Source: Enterosoma sp964427595 (lineage in GTDB: Bacteria > Bacillota_I > Bacilli_A > RFN20 > CAG-288). Taken from it: DNA of 49,386 nt. Below are positions 33,996-41,520 of this stretch, piece after piece. The notes under the pieces were generated by a model. The model was given only the letters and a program-made list of their open reading frames with translations. It searched no databases and was not told the origin of the DNA. The position numbers and the translations under genes were made by a program. Numbering within the stretch: position 1 is the first letter of the stretch; each line of letters starts with the position of its first letter. Where the stretch lies: contig CAYRUQ010000008.1 in NCBI GenBank assembly GCA_964427595.1, forward strand, positions 1-49,386, read 5' to 3'.

Positions 33996-35354
33996 ATGCC
34001 ACTCAACCTATTTCTTGAGAGAACAAGAACATATTTATCTTCGATATTATTTCCGATCAGCGTCGGCTTATTAGCCATAATCATGTGGGGAGTTCCTGGC
34101 AATTTTGTTTGGATTCCCGCTGTTTTATATGCTCTGATCTCTTTCTTACCTCTCCTAGCTAAAGACGGTAGAGCTTATATGCCTTTGATGGTTTTCATAC
34201 CTATCTCTTGTTCGGATGTCATCACAACCATCGATTTTCCTGCTTATTATTTTCTGTTGATGACTGCAATCTTGATTTCAATGTTGATATTCATCTTTCT
34301 CAGAAAGAATAAGTTTGTCAAAGGCGATATCATGATTCCTTTTGCTATTCTGTTTTTTGTCTTTTTAATCTCGTATATCTATTATTCAATCGGACAAGGA
34401 GATCTCTCTTCTGAAGGCATCATCTATATTCTTTCTCTCTTCGTTTTACTTCTCTTTTATGTCTTGTTTTCAACCGTTTTAGGAAGAGGAGAAACTCTGA
34501 CTTATTTTTGTAAGACTTATGTCTTTCTAGCGACAGCCATATGTTTACAAGTCTTCATTTATCAAATGAGAACTAGTTATGGATTCATCTCTAATGACTT
34601 CAGCATCGGATGGGCGTATACAATAAGAACCCCATCAACTCTTTTAGTTCTATCATTACCCTTTATTTCTCTGCTTATTTCAAAAAAACAACCTATATAT
34701 CTCTTAGCTGAGATTTTTATTATTTATACCATCATTATCTTATCAGCTGATTCTGCCCTTCTCTGTCTTACTTTAGCTATTGTTCCACTCATTCTTTTAA
34801 GCTTTAAGAGTTATGGAAAATACTATCCTTATATAACATTGCTTAGCATCGTTATAACAGGTACAACTTTCGGACTATTACTCGCTTTTAATGACACCTT
34901 CAACGAGAGATATTTGAATGCTATCCTCTCCTTAAACTTCCAAGATAATCCTTCAAGAGTAGAGCTGATTCAAACTAGCATCGATCTATTCTTACAAAAT
35001 CCAGTCTTAGGAACTTCAATCTCATCGATGCTAGCAGTTGATGGAACAATCATTCTTTTCTCTAACACTGTCTTATCAACGATGGTAATGGGAGGTTCTT
35101 TAGCACTAGCTGCTTTCCTTTTCCTTGAAATCAAGATTTATTATTCTTGTTTAAAAAAGAAGAGTTCTGATAAATTTCTCTTCTTAGTTTTCTTACTGAT
35201 GTATGAAGTTATCGGTTTGATTGATAATACGATGTTTAATCTTGCTATCCTTCTTTTATTCCTTGTCGCTTCTTCAAGCTATCAGATGTCTAATAGAGCT
35301 GATGAAGTGATAGTTCACGCTGAATACTATCAATTACAGAGCAACCAATTTTAA
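33996..35354 (+). CDS. O-antigen ligase/Wzy-like polymerase membrane protein
   Basis: 452 residues from ATG 33996; a start eight codons earlier would lie in the promoter. About 11-12 membrane helices. Around residue 310 the stretch NPSRVELIQTSIDLFLQNPVLGTSI matches the Wzy_C pattern (Arg, then Phe-x-x-x-Pro-x-x-Gly) of O-antigen ligases and polysaccharide polymerases. In a Gram-positive it would polymerise or transfer lipid-linked glycan outside the membrane. Family assignment is moderate since only this motif is clear. Confidence 0.78.
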   Translation: MPLNLFLERTRTYLSSILFPISVGLLAIIMWGVPGNFVWIPAVLYALISFLPLLAKDGRAYMPLMVFIPISCSDVITTIDFPAYYFLLMTAILISMLIFIFLRKNKFVKGDIMIPFAILFFVFLISYIYYSIGQGDLSSEGIIYILSLFVLLLFYVLFSTVLGRGETLTYFCKTYVFLATAICLQVFIYQMRTSYGFISNDFSIGWAYTIRTPSTLLVLSLPFISLLISKKQPIYLLAEIFIIYTIIILSADSALLCLTLAIVPLILLSFKSYGKYYPYITLLSIVITGTTFGLLLAFNDTFNERYLNAILSLNFQDNPSRVELIQTSIDLFLQNPVLGTSISSMLAVDGTIILFSNTVLSTMVMGGSLALAAFLFLEIKIYYSCLKKKSSDKFLFLVFLLMYEVIGLIDNTMFNLAILLLFLVASSSYQMSNRADEVIVHAEYYQLQSNQF

Positions 35355-35387
35355 TAAATAAAAATATTTAATCCTTCTAATTTAAAG

Positions 35388-35413
35388 TGATATACTTGTT
35401 AACGATAGTTAAC
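35388..35413 (+). promoter_or_regulatory. feoAB promoter with overlapping operator-like repeat
   Basis: Extended -10 TGATATACT (35388-35396), +1 about 35403. GTTAAC-GATA-GTTAAC (35398-35413) covers the start site. As GTTAAC is its own complement, this is both direct and inverted. An iron regulator (DtxR/MntR or Fur type) is the natural candidate, but it fits neither consensus well. Confidence 0.5.
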
Positions 35414-35431
35414 TTAAGGAGGGTTCTATGT

Positions 35432-35887
35432 ATGCTATTAACACAAGCGTGTAGGCGTGAGGATTTAAAAATTATCTCTGTCAACACCGACTATCGCCAT
35501 AAACGCCATCTAGAGAATCTATCGGTCATAAAGGGTGAGAGTATCACCTGTCTTTATAATCGTACTGGTGATATCGTCATCAAAGTCAAAGACGGAAGAC
35601 TTGCGATCAATAGAGAATTTGCGTCTGCTATCGAAGTCGAATCACTAAACCCACAAAATTACGAACTTGTCGATAGATTACCGAGACTTAGAAAGTTTGT
35701 CTCCCGTATTCCTCTTATCAATAAGATTAAGAGAGTTAAAGAGTGGATCTCTCGTGAAGATAAAAAGAGAGTACCTACTCAAGCGGCCATTGAACTCTTT
35801 AAACAACAAGATAAAGAGTACAAATTGCAAGAGAAGGCTCAAAAGGCGAATCTGAAAGCTAGAGCTGCTAAGAAGGGGGAAAACTGA
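35432..35887 (+). CDS. feoA: FeoA-like protein with basic C-terminal extension
   Basis: 151 residues from ATG 35432, which follows AAGGAGGG at eight bases; the frame is open further up but through the promoter. The first 75 residues have the SH3-like FeoA fold pattern (HLENLSVIKGESITCLYNRTGDIVIKVKDGRLAINREFA). The rest (about 80-151) is a Lys/Arg-rich helical tail absent from normal FeoA (about 75-80 residues). FeoA supports FeoB-dependent Fe(II) uptake at the membrane. feoB starts one base after its stop. Confidence 0.8.
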   Translation: MLLTQACRREDLKIISVNTDYRHKRHLENLSVIKGESITCLYNRTGDIVIKVKDGRLAINREFASAIEVESLNPQNYELVDRLPRLRKFVSRIPLINKIKRVKEWISREDKKRVPTQAAIELFKQQDKEYKLQEKAQKANLKARAAKKGEN

Positions 35888-35888
35888 T

Positions 35889-38294
35889 ATGTTCAAGATT
35901 GCACTTTGCGGTAATCCTAACTGCGGTAAAACGACTCTTTTTAATAACTTGACAGGTAGCAACGCTCATGTCGGTAACTGGCCCGGCGTCACAGTTGAGA
36001 AAAGAGAAGGTATTTATAAAAAATCGAAGAAGTTTCCTGAGAAGATTGATATCGTCGACCTTCCTGGTATCTACTCCCTCTCTCCTTATACGCCTGAAGA
36101 AGTCATCTCCAGAAACTACATCATCAACGAACATCCTGATGTCGTCATCAACCTAGTTGATGCTACTAACTTAGGAAGAAACTTATTCTTAACTAGTCAA
36201 CTCTTAGAGATGGATGTCCCTGTCATCATCGCCTTAAACTTCATGGATTTGATTGAAAAGAAAGGCGATAAGATTGACATCCAAGGTTTAGAAGAAAAAC
36301 TCGGTGTCAAAGTCGTTCCTATCTCTGCTTTAAAAGGAAGAGGTATGGAAGACTTGATAAAAACCGCTTATGAACTTAAAGGAACTAAGAGAGAAGGTGT
36401 TCTTCAACTTCAAGATGCTGAGTTAGTTGATATCGTCAATAAAGTCAAAGAAGAAGCTATCGCTGAAGAGATTCCGTCTCCCACCTTCACTGCTTCTAAG
36501 ATTGTTGAAAGAGATGCTTTAGTTATCAGTCAGTATCCTACTTTAGCTAAAAACACCAATGAGATTCTTGAGTCCCATCAACTGGCTGATAAGACTCAGT
36601 TAGAAGAGAAAATCTCAGCAGATAGATATGAATACATAGATAACGAGCTTTATAGCTTAGTTGAACATTCAGTCTTAACTCCGAAGATTTCCTTCTCTGA
36701 TCGAGTAGATAAAGTCTTAACTAATCGTTATTTAGGTATTCCGATATTCGCCGTCATCATGTTCCTCATCTTCTGTATCGTCTTCAACTCTGACTTCCTC
36801 TTCATGGGACAGATGGGACTTCCAGCCATCAGAGCCTTCTTCGAAGATGAAGAACCTGGTATGTCTTCTCTTGGTATCATCCTTCAAAACCTGCTTGATT
36901 ATCTATTAAATGATCAGCTAGTAGAAGCGATAAGATCGGGTCTGGAAAGTGTTCAATGTGTTGACTGGGCAATCAGTCTTATCTGTGATGGTGTCCTAGC
37001 ATCAGTCTTCGCTGTTCTAACATTCTTACCATTAATTATCTTGTTAACTTTCTTTATTCAGATACTTGAAAATTCTGGTTACATGTCAAGAGTTGCTTTT
37101 GTCTTTGACCGCCTATTAAGAAATTTCGGTATCTCTGGTCGTTGTATCATACCTTTGATCTCTTGCTTTGGTTGTGCTGTCCCTGGAATCATGGGAACTA
37201 GAACGATCGATAATCAAAGAGAGAAGATTCTGACTATATCTCTGACGCCATTCTTCGCTTGTGGTGCTAAACTTCCTATCTTCATGGCTATCGGTACACA
37301 AATCATTCAAGTCTTGACTGGTGGAGTCATCCAAGGTGGTGTCGTCGCTTTCATCTTATATGCGCTAGGTGTCATTGGTGCTATCATAGCTGGCTTCTTC
37401 TCTAATGAGTTCATCATTCAAGGTGAATCTTCACCCTTCATCATGGAATTCCCTCCTTATCTTGTTCCACAAGTCAAATCAACAGCTATCGCTTTATGGG
37501 ATGAGACGAAACGTTTCGTCAAGAGAGCTGGAACAATCATCGCTTTGATGTCTGCCCTCTTATGGTTCTTACAATCATTTGGTTGGAATTGGACGATGGT
37601 CGATCAGATAGATGATTCGATCATCGCTTCAATCGGTAGTTTCTTACAGCCCCTCTTCTATCCTCTTGGTTTTGCTCACTCCACTGATGGTTGGAAGTAT
37701 GTCGTCTCTATCTTCACCGGTCTTGTCGCTAAAGAAGCAGTCGTCTCTACGATGGAGTCACTCGGAATCTTAGAGACTATCACAATCACAGTTCCTGCTG
37801 CTTTCTCCTTCCTTGTTTATAATCTTTTCACTCTTCCTTGTGTCGCAGCTATGTCGACTGCTAGAGCTGAACTTAAATCCAAGAAGAACTTCCGTTATGT
37901 CTTAGTCTTCTGGCTCATCACTTCTTATGTCGTCTCACTTGTTGTTTATGGACTCGGTTCATTCTCACTTGTTTCTACTAATGAATACGGAAACCTTGAG
38001 ATCGTCGTCTCTATCATCGCTTTAGTTCTAGTCTGTGCTTTAGTCGCTCTTGTCATCGTCAACGCCATCTATATCAAGAAAAAAGGTCATGCTATCCGTA
38101 TCGGTCACTTCAAAGTTGACGATCCTTCAAACGATGCTATCGCTGCCTTAAATGGTGCTGGTGCAGTTGGAAATACAGCTCGTATCACTGATGAAAATTT
38201 CTCTTCTTCAGCTTCTTGTTGTGGCGGAAAAAGACGTTCATTCTTCAGAAAACATAGTGATGAAGATGACCATAACAACAATTGCTGTCAGTGA
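35889..38294 (+). CDS. feoB: Ferrous iron transporter FeoB
   Basis: 801 residues. N-terminal GTPase: G1 GNPNCGKT (8-15), G2 in NWPGVTVE, G3 DLPGIYSLSP, G4 NFMD. A helical GDI-like region follows, then the membrane part with two Gate motifs, including FGCAVPGIMGTRT and FFACGAKLPIF. The C-terminus ends with CC-rich CCGGKRR and NNNCCQ, typical for FeoB tails. It imports Fe(II) driven by its G domain. Ribosome site AAGGGGG. Iron released in the cell can be stored by the ferritin at 40946. Confidence 0.96.
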   Translation: MFKIALCGNPNCGKTTLFNNLTGSNAHVGNWPGVTVEKREGIYKKSKKFPEKIDIVDLPGIYSLSPYTPEEVISRNYIINEHPDVVINLVDATNLGRNLFLTSQLLEMDVPVIIALNFMDLIEKKGDKIDIQGLEEKLGVKVVPISALKGRGMEDLIKTAYELKGTKREGVLQLQDAELVDIVNKVKEEAIAEEIPSPTFTASKIVERDALVISQYPTLAKNTNEILESHQLADKTQLEEKISADRYEYIDNELYSLVEHSVLTPKISFSDRVDKVLTNRYLGIPIFAVIMFLIFCIVFNSDFLFMGQMGLPAIRAFFEDEEPGMSSLGIILQNLLDYLLNDQLVEAIRSGLESVQCVDWAISLICDGVLASVFAVLTFLPLIILLTFFIQILENSGYMSRVAFVFDRLLRNFGISGRCIIPLISCFGCAVPGIMGTRTIDNQREKILTISLTPFFACGAKLPIFMAIGTQIIQVLTGGVIQGGVVAFILYALGVIGAIIAGFFSNEFIIQGESSPFIMEFPPYLVPQVKSTAIALWDETKRFVKRAGTIIALMSALLWFLQSFGWNWTMVDQIDDSIIASIGSFLQPLFYPLGFAHSTDGWKYVVSIFTGLVAKEAVVSTMESLGILETITITVPAAFSFLVYNLFTLPCVAAMSTARAELKSKKNFRYVLVFWLITSYVVSLVVYGLGSFSLVSTNEYGNLEIVVSIIALVLVCALVALVIVNAIYIKKKGHAIRIGHFKVDDPSNDAIAALNGAGAVGNTARITDENFSSSASCCGGKRRSFFRKHSDEDDHNNNCCQ

Positions 38295-38329
38295 TATAAC
38301 ATATAACATTCAGTTGTATAAACATTTGT

Positions 38330-38358
38330 TTGACAAAATTGCCGCCATCTCGTATATT
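38330..38358 (+). promoter_or_regulatory. Consensus promoter of a small RNA (TTGACA-17-TATATT)
   Basis: TTGACA 38330-38335, 17 bases, TATATT 38353-38358. It is the best promoter in the window and does not lead into an open reading frame. Confidence 0.75.
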
Positions 38359-38360
38359 AT

Positions 38361-38470
38361 GGAGTGCCGCAAAGACCAGCTTTGCGTGCTATCACTCCTT
38401 GCTAATAAATTCCAACATAAAAATTCCTTTTGCTCTCTCCTATACGGCTTCGGCTGTATAGGAGTTTTTA
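38361..38470 (+). ncRNA. Candidate small non-coding RNA (about 105 nt)
   Basis: Between a consensus promoter and a perfect terminator there is no open frame. The 5' part folds: outer stem GGAGTG (38361-38366) with CACTCC (38393-38398), inner hairpin GCAAAG/CTTTGC around 38369-38385. A single-stranded A/T-rich linker follows, then the terminator. It lies after feoB and before a Nudix gene with its own promoter, so it is probably an independent sRNA rather than a leader. No named family is recognised. Confidence 0.55.
38437..38470 (+). terminator. Terminator with a C(UUCG)G tetraloop
   Basis: 12-bp stem (38437-38448 with 38453-38464, one G-U pair) closed by TTCG, then TTTTTA. Ends the candidate sRNA. 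Confidence 0.93.
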
Positions 38471-38567
38471 ATTCTTATTTTTCTATCTTAAATTGATGTG
38501 TAAGTATTAAAAAATCAGTCTTTTTCCATCTGTAAATACCCCTTATTTAAAAACTCACTTCTTTTTA

Positions 38568-38592
38568 TTTTGCTATAATGTTTATAGCAAAA
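38568..38592 (+). promoter_or_regulatory. Extended -10 of the Nudix gene inside a 10-bp inverted repeat
   Basis: TGCTATAAT (38571-38579) is an extended -10. TTTTGCTATA (38568-38577) and TATAGCAAAA (38583-38592) are perfect inverted arms around five bases, so a repressor dimer could cover the -10. Confidence 0.6.
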
Positions 38593-38609
38593 CATCTAGA
38601 GGGAAGCGT

Positions 38610-39032
38610 ATGAAAAAAGAGTATAGTTATGGAGCCGTCATCTTCAAAATCGTGGATGGAACTATTCTGTTTTTAATTGAGCACATGGGGGTTGGTCACA
38701 CCTCTCTTCCTAAAGGTCATATCGAAGATAAAGAGACGATTGAAGAGTGTGTTCATAGAGAGATTTTTGAAGAGACTGGAATCAAGATTAAACTTGATAC
38801 TTCCTTCTCTAAAACAATCACTTATTCACCTTATCCAGAGACGATTAAAGATGTCACTTTTTATTTAGCTGAACCTTTAAACAATGACACTAAAGTCGAT
38901 GGAGTAGAGGTTCTCTCTATCGAATGGTTAGACTTCGCAGATGCTTTAAAAGCGTTGACTTATCAAACTGATAAGAGCGTTTTAGAAGCGGCTAAAGATA
39001 TCATCTATCAAAAGCATCCTACTTTGTTCTGA
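38610..39032 (+). CDS. Nudix hydrolase, probably Ap4A-type
   Basis: 140 residues with a complete Nudix box (Gly36 to Ile58: GHIEDKETIEECVHREIFEE-TGI), which binds Mg and cleaves a pyrophosphate. The N-terminal SYGAVIFKIVDG and TSLPKGHIE resemble diadenosine-tetraphosphate hydrolases, so removal of alarmone-like or damaged nucleotides is the likely role. GAGGG lies seven bases upstream of the ATG. Single gene. Confidence 0.9.
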   Translation: MKKEYSYGAVIFKIVDGTILFLIEHMGVGHTSLPKGHIEDKETIEECVHREIFEETGIKIKLDTSFSKTITYSPYPETIKDVTFYLAEPLNNDTKVDGVEVLSIEWLDFADALKALTYQTDKSVLEAAKDIIYQKHPTLF

Positions 39033-39087
39033 TAAAGAACTATTGTGAAACCTTAAACTGCAAAAAGAGTTGCTGTTTCAATATATG

Positions 39088-39112
39088 GCCTGAAACAGCT
39101 CTTTGCTCTATA
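39088..39112 (+). terminator. Hairpin after the Nudix gene
   Basis: A 9-bp stem GCTGTTTCA/TGAAACAGC (about 39071-39102) is extended by GCAAA/TTTGC pairs. There is no clear T-run, so it may be a processing or weak termination hairpin. Confidence 0.4.
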
Positions 39113-39152
39113 AGCAAGTTGTCATATATTTAGACTTAAAGGAGGCAACATA

Positions 39153-39338
39153 ATGAAGTGGGAATATAAATATCTACATATAGATTCTAAAATCTCAGAT
39201 AAAAAAACAATTAATTTGTTAAACGAAGAACTCAACAAGCTAGGAGAAGAAGGTTGGGAACTTGTGAATTTCACTACGATTCTTCTTGGTGATAGGTACG
39301 CATTTATCTTCAAACGCCCTAAAGAAGAAGGCGATTGA
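39153..39338 (+). CDS. DUF4177-like small protein
   Basis: 61 residues. The pattern (WEYKYLHIDSKI, EELNKLGEEGWELVNFTT, FIFKRP) is that of DUF4177: a short beta-alpha-beta fold with the GEEGWELV core. Function unknown in the family. A strong AAAGGAGG site lies nine bases before the ATG. Short, but ribosome site and domain match make it real. Confidence 0.82.
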   Translation: MKWEYKYLHIDSKISDKKTINLLNEELNKLGEEGWELVNFTTILLGDRYAFIFKRPKEEGD

Positions 39339-39388
39339 TTGATAACATCACTAAAGAAAAAGAAGAATCGAGAACTAATCAGTCATTA

Positions 39389-39425
39389 AAAAAGGAGCTC
39401 CTTATGCAGGATAGCTCCTTTTTAT
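39389..39425. terminator. Bidirectional terminator between the DUF4177 gene and eno
   Basis: 11-bp stem (39389-39399 with 39413-39423) with A-run and T-run on the two sides, so it works for both convergent genes. Confidence 0.88.
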
Positions 39426-39446
39426 TTACTTACTAAATGTTATTAA

Positions 39447-40754
39447 TTAGTCGGCGAATTGATACTTCTTGAAAGCCTTAAGACCGAGATAGACGGCTTC
39501 ATCACCGAGCTCTTCTTCGATTCTAAGGAGTTGATTGTACTTAGCCATTCTGTCAGTTCTAGAAGCAGAACCAGTCTTGATTTGACCAGCGTTGACAGCG
39601 ACAGAGAGATCAGCGATAGTAGAATCTTCGCTCTCACCAGAACGGTGGCTGACCATGGTGGTATAACCATTGGTGTGAGCAAGACGGATAGCATCTAAAG
39701 TCTCAGTGAGAGTTCCGATTTGATTGACTTTGATGAGAATAGAGTTAGCGACATCACTCTGAATACCTCTCTTTAAGAAGGTGGTGTTGGTAACGAAGAG
39801 ATCATCACCGACGAGTTGAATCTTATCACCGAGAACTTTGGTGAGCTTAGCCCAACCTTCCCAGTCGGATTCAGCTAATCCATCTTCGATAGTGATGATG
39901 GAAGGATAATCAGAGACGAGTTTCTCAAGATACTTGATCATACCATCAGAATCATAAGTACCTTCACCAGATCTCTTGAGAGTGTAGGTCTTGGTCTCAG
40001 GATCATAGAATTCAGAGGAAGCGACATCCATACCTAAGAAGATTTGCTCTCCTAATTTATAACCGGCATTCTTAACAGCTTCAGCGATCAAAGCTAAAGG
40101 TTCTTCATTTCCGTTCTTGCAAGAAGGAGCAAAGCCACCTTCATCTCCGACACCAGTTTCATACCCATGATCTTTGACGACTTTTTTAAGAGCGTGGAAG
40201 CATTCGACACCAGCTCTTAAAGCTTCACGGAAAGTAGTGAAACCAGCAGGGATGATGAAGAATTCTTGGAAGTCGACAGTGGACTCGGCGTGAGCACCAC
40301 CATTGATGACGTTCATGCAAGGGGTAGGAAGAACTTTAGCATTAGTTCCACCGATATACTTGTAAAGAGGTTGACCACAGCTTTCAGCAGCAGCTCTAGC
40401 AGTAGCAAGAGAGACACCTAAGATAGCATTAGCACCAAGGTTCTTCTTGAAGGGAGTGCCGTCTAATTCAAGCATGGTTTTATCAACTAAAACTTGATCA
40501 GTAGCTTCAAGTCCGATGACAGCAGGAGCGATGACATCGTTGACATTTTTAACAGCGGTTAAAACACCCTTTCCACAATATCTCTTTTTATCTCCATCTC
40601 TGAGTTCGAGAGCTTCGTTCTCACCAGTGGAAGCTCCAGAAGGGACGATTGCTCTTCCAAAAGCACCATCATCAAGACCGACTTCTACTTCAACAGTAGG
40701 ATTTCCTCTCGAATCGAGAACTTCACGACCATGTACATAACAGATTTTAGCCAT
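39447..40754 (-). CDS. eno: Enolase
   Basis: 435 residues. Family signature ILIKVNQIGTLTETL, SHRSGESEDSTIADL near the C-terminus, and Mg ligands in GMDVASSEF, TIEDGL and GDDLFVTN. Converts 2-phosphoglycerate to phosphoenolpyruvate in the cytoplasm. Separate from gapA-pgk-tpiA; no gpmI is adjacent. Strong AAAGGAG upstream, and an extended -10 TGCTAAAAT about 45 bases before the ATG. Confidence 0.97.
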   Translation of the reverse strand: MAKICYVHGREVLDSRGNPTVEVEVGLDDGAFGRAIVPSGASTGENEALELRDGDKKRYCGKGVLTAVKNVNDVIAPAVIGLEATDQVLVDKTMLELDGTPFKKNLGANAILGVSLATARAAAESCGQPLYKYIGGTNAKVLPTPCMNVINGGAHAESTVDFQEFFIIPAGFTTFREALRAGVECFHALKKVVKDHGYETGVGDEGGFAPSCKNGNEEPLALIAEAVKNAGYKLGEQIFLGMDVASSEFYDPETKTYTLKRSGEGTYDSDGMIKYLEKLVSDYPSIITIEDGLAESDWEGWAKLTKVLGDKIQLVGDDLFVTNTTFLKRGIQSDVANSILIKVNQIGTLTETLDAIRLAHTNGYTTMVSHRSGESEDSTIADLSVAVNAGQIKTGSASRTDRMAKYNQLLRIEEELGDEAVYLGLKAFKKYQFAD

Positions 40755-40911
40755 TATTTGTTTCTCCTTTTAAACTATGTATGACTTGGAATATTTTAGC
40801 ATTCTTTTACTGGCAGATGACAATTTTTATCGTGTCATTTAAAACAAAGTTTTAATCTTCAAAAAACGACTTTTTCTGAGCGTCTTTCAAGCATCACGAA
40901 AAAAGAAATTA

Positions 40912-40917
40912 TATACT
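40912..40917 (+). promoter_or_regulatory. -10 box (TATACT) of the ferritin gene
   Basis: TATACT 29 bases before the ATG with AAAAGGAG as ribosome site; no good -35 found. Confidence 0.45.
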
Positions 40918-40945
40918 TTAGCTACCAAAGAAAAGGAGATTAAAA

Positions 40946-41440
40946 ATGTCTAAATTATCAAAGAATATGATCGACATCATCAATGATCAAATTCAAGCTG
41001 AATTAACTAGCGCCTATATCTATCTTGATATCTCAAACTACTACATCGAAGAGAATCTAGATGGTTTTGGAAACTGGTTTAAAAAGCAAGCTGAAGAAGA
41101 AGTTGAACACGCTGAAAAATTCATCTCTTATCTTCATGCTAACAATGAGAAAGTCAATTTAAAACCGATTGAAGCTCCTAAAAATACTTATAAAAATCAT
41201 AGAGAACCATTAGTCGTTCAACTCGAACATGAACAATTAGTCACCTCATTGATTTATAAGATTTTAGACCTTGCTATCAAAGAGAAAGATTATCGTTCTC
41301 AAGAGTTCTTAAAGTGGTATGTTAATGAGCAGTTTGAAGAGGAAGAACAATCTCAAGACCTTCTTGAAAAGTATGATTTCTGCTCTAGAGAAGTAGCCGC
41401 CTTACTTGCTTTAGATAAAGAACTCAGTAAAAGAGACTAA
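40946..41440 (+). CDS. ftn: Bacterial ferritin (non-haem)
   Basis: 164 residues, four-helix bundle. Ferroxidase ligands: Glu19 (QAELTSAYIYL), Glu52 and His55 (EEEVEHAEK), Glu94-region (LEHEQLVTSLI) and the Glu-rich EQFEEEEQS helix, as in FtnA. It oxidises Fe(II) and stores it as mineral in a 24-mer. Its job is complementary to feoAB at 35432-38294. No binding site shared with feoAB was seen. Confidence 0.93.
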   Translation: MSKLSKNMIDIINDQIQAELTSAYIYLDISNYYIEENLDGFGNWFKKQAEEEVEHAEKFISYLHANNEKVNLKPIEAPKNTYKNHREPLVVQLEHEQLVTSLIYKILDLAIKEKDYRSQEFLKWYVNEQFEEEEQSQDLLEKYDFCSREVAALLALDKELSKRD

Positions 41441-41494
41441 AAAACTAGATTTAAAACATTAGCGTCTTCCTTTTAGAAGTTGGTTTCTTTATAA

Positions 41495-41520
41495 AAAAAT
41501 AGATAGACGTCTATTTTTAA
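41495..41520. terminator. Hairpin overlapping the uvrB stop, bidirectional
   Basis: AAAAATAG (41495-41502) pairs with CTATTTTT (41511-41518), loop of eight, with T-rich ends on both strands. It lies between the convergent ferritin and uvrB genes and includes part of the uvrB stop codon. Confidence 0.6.
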
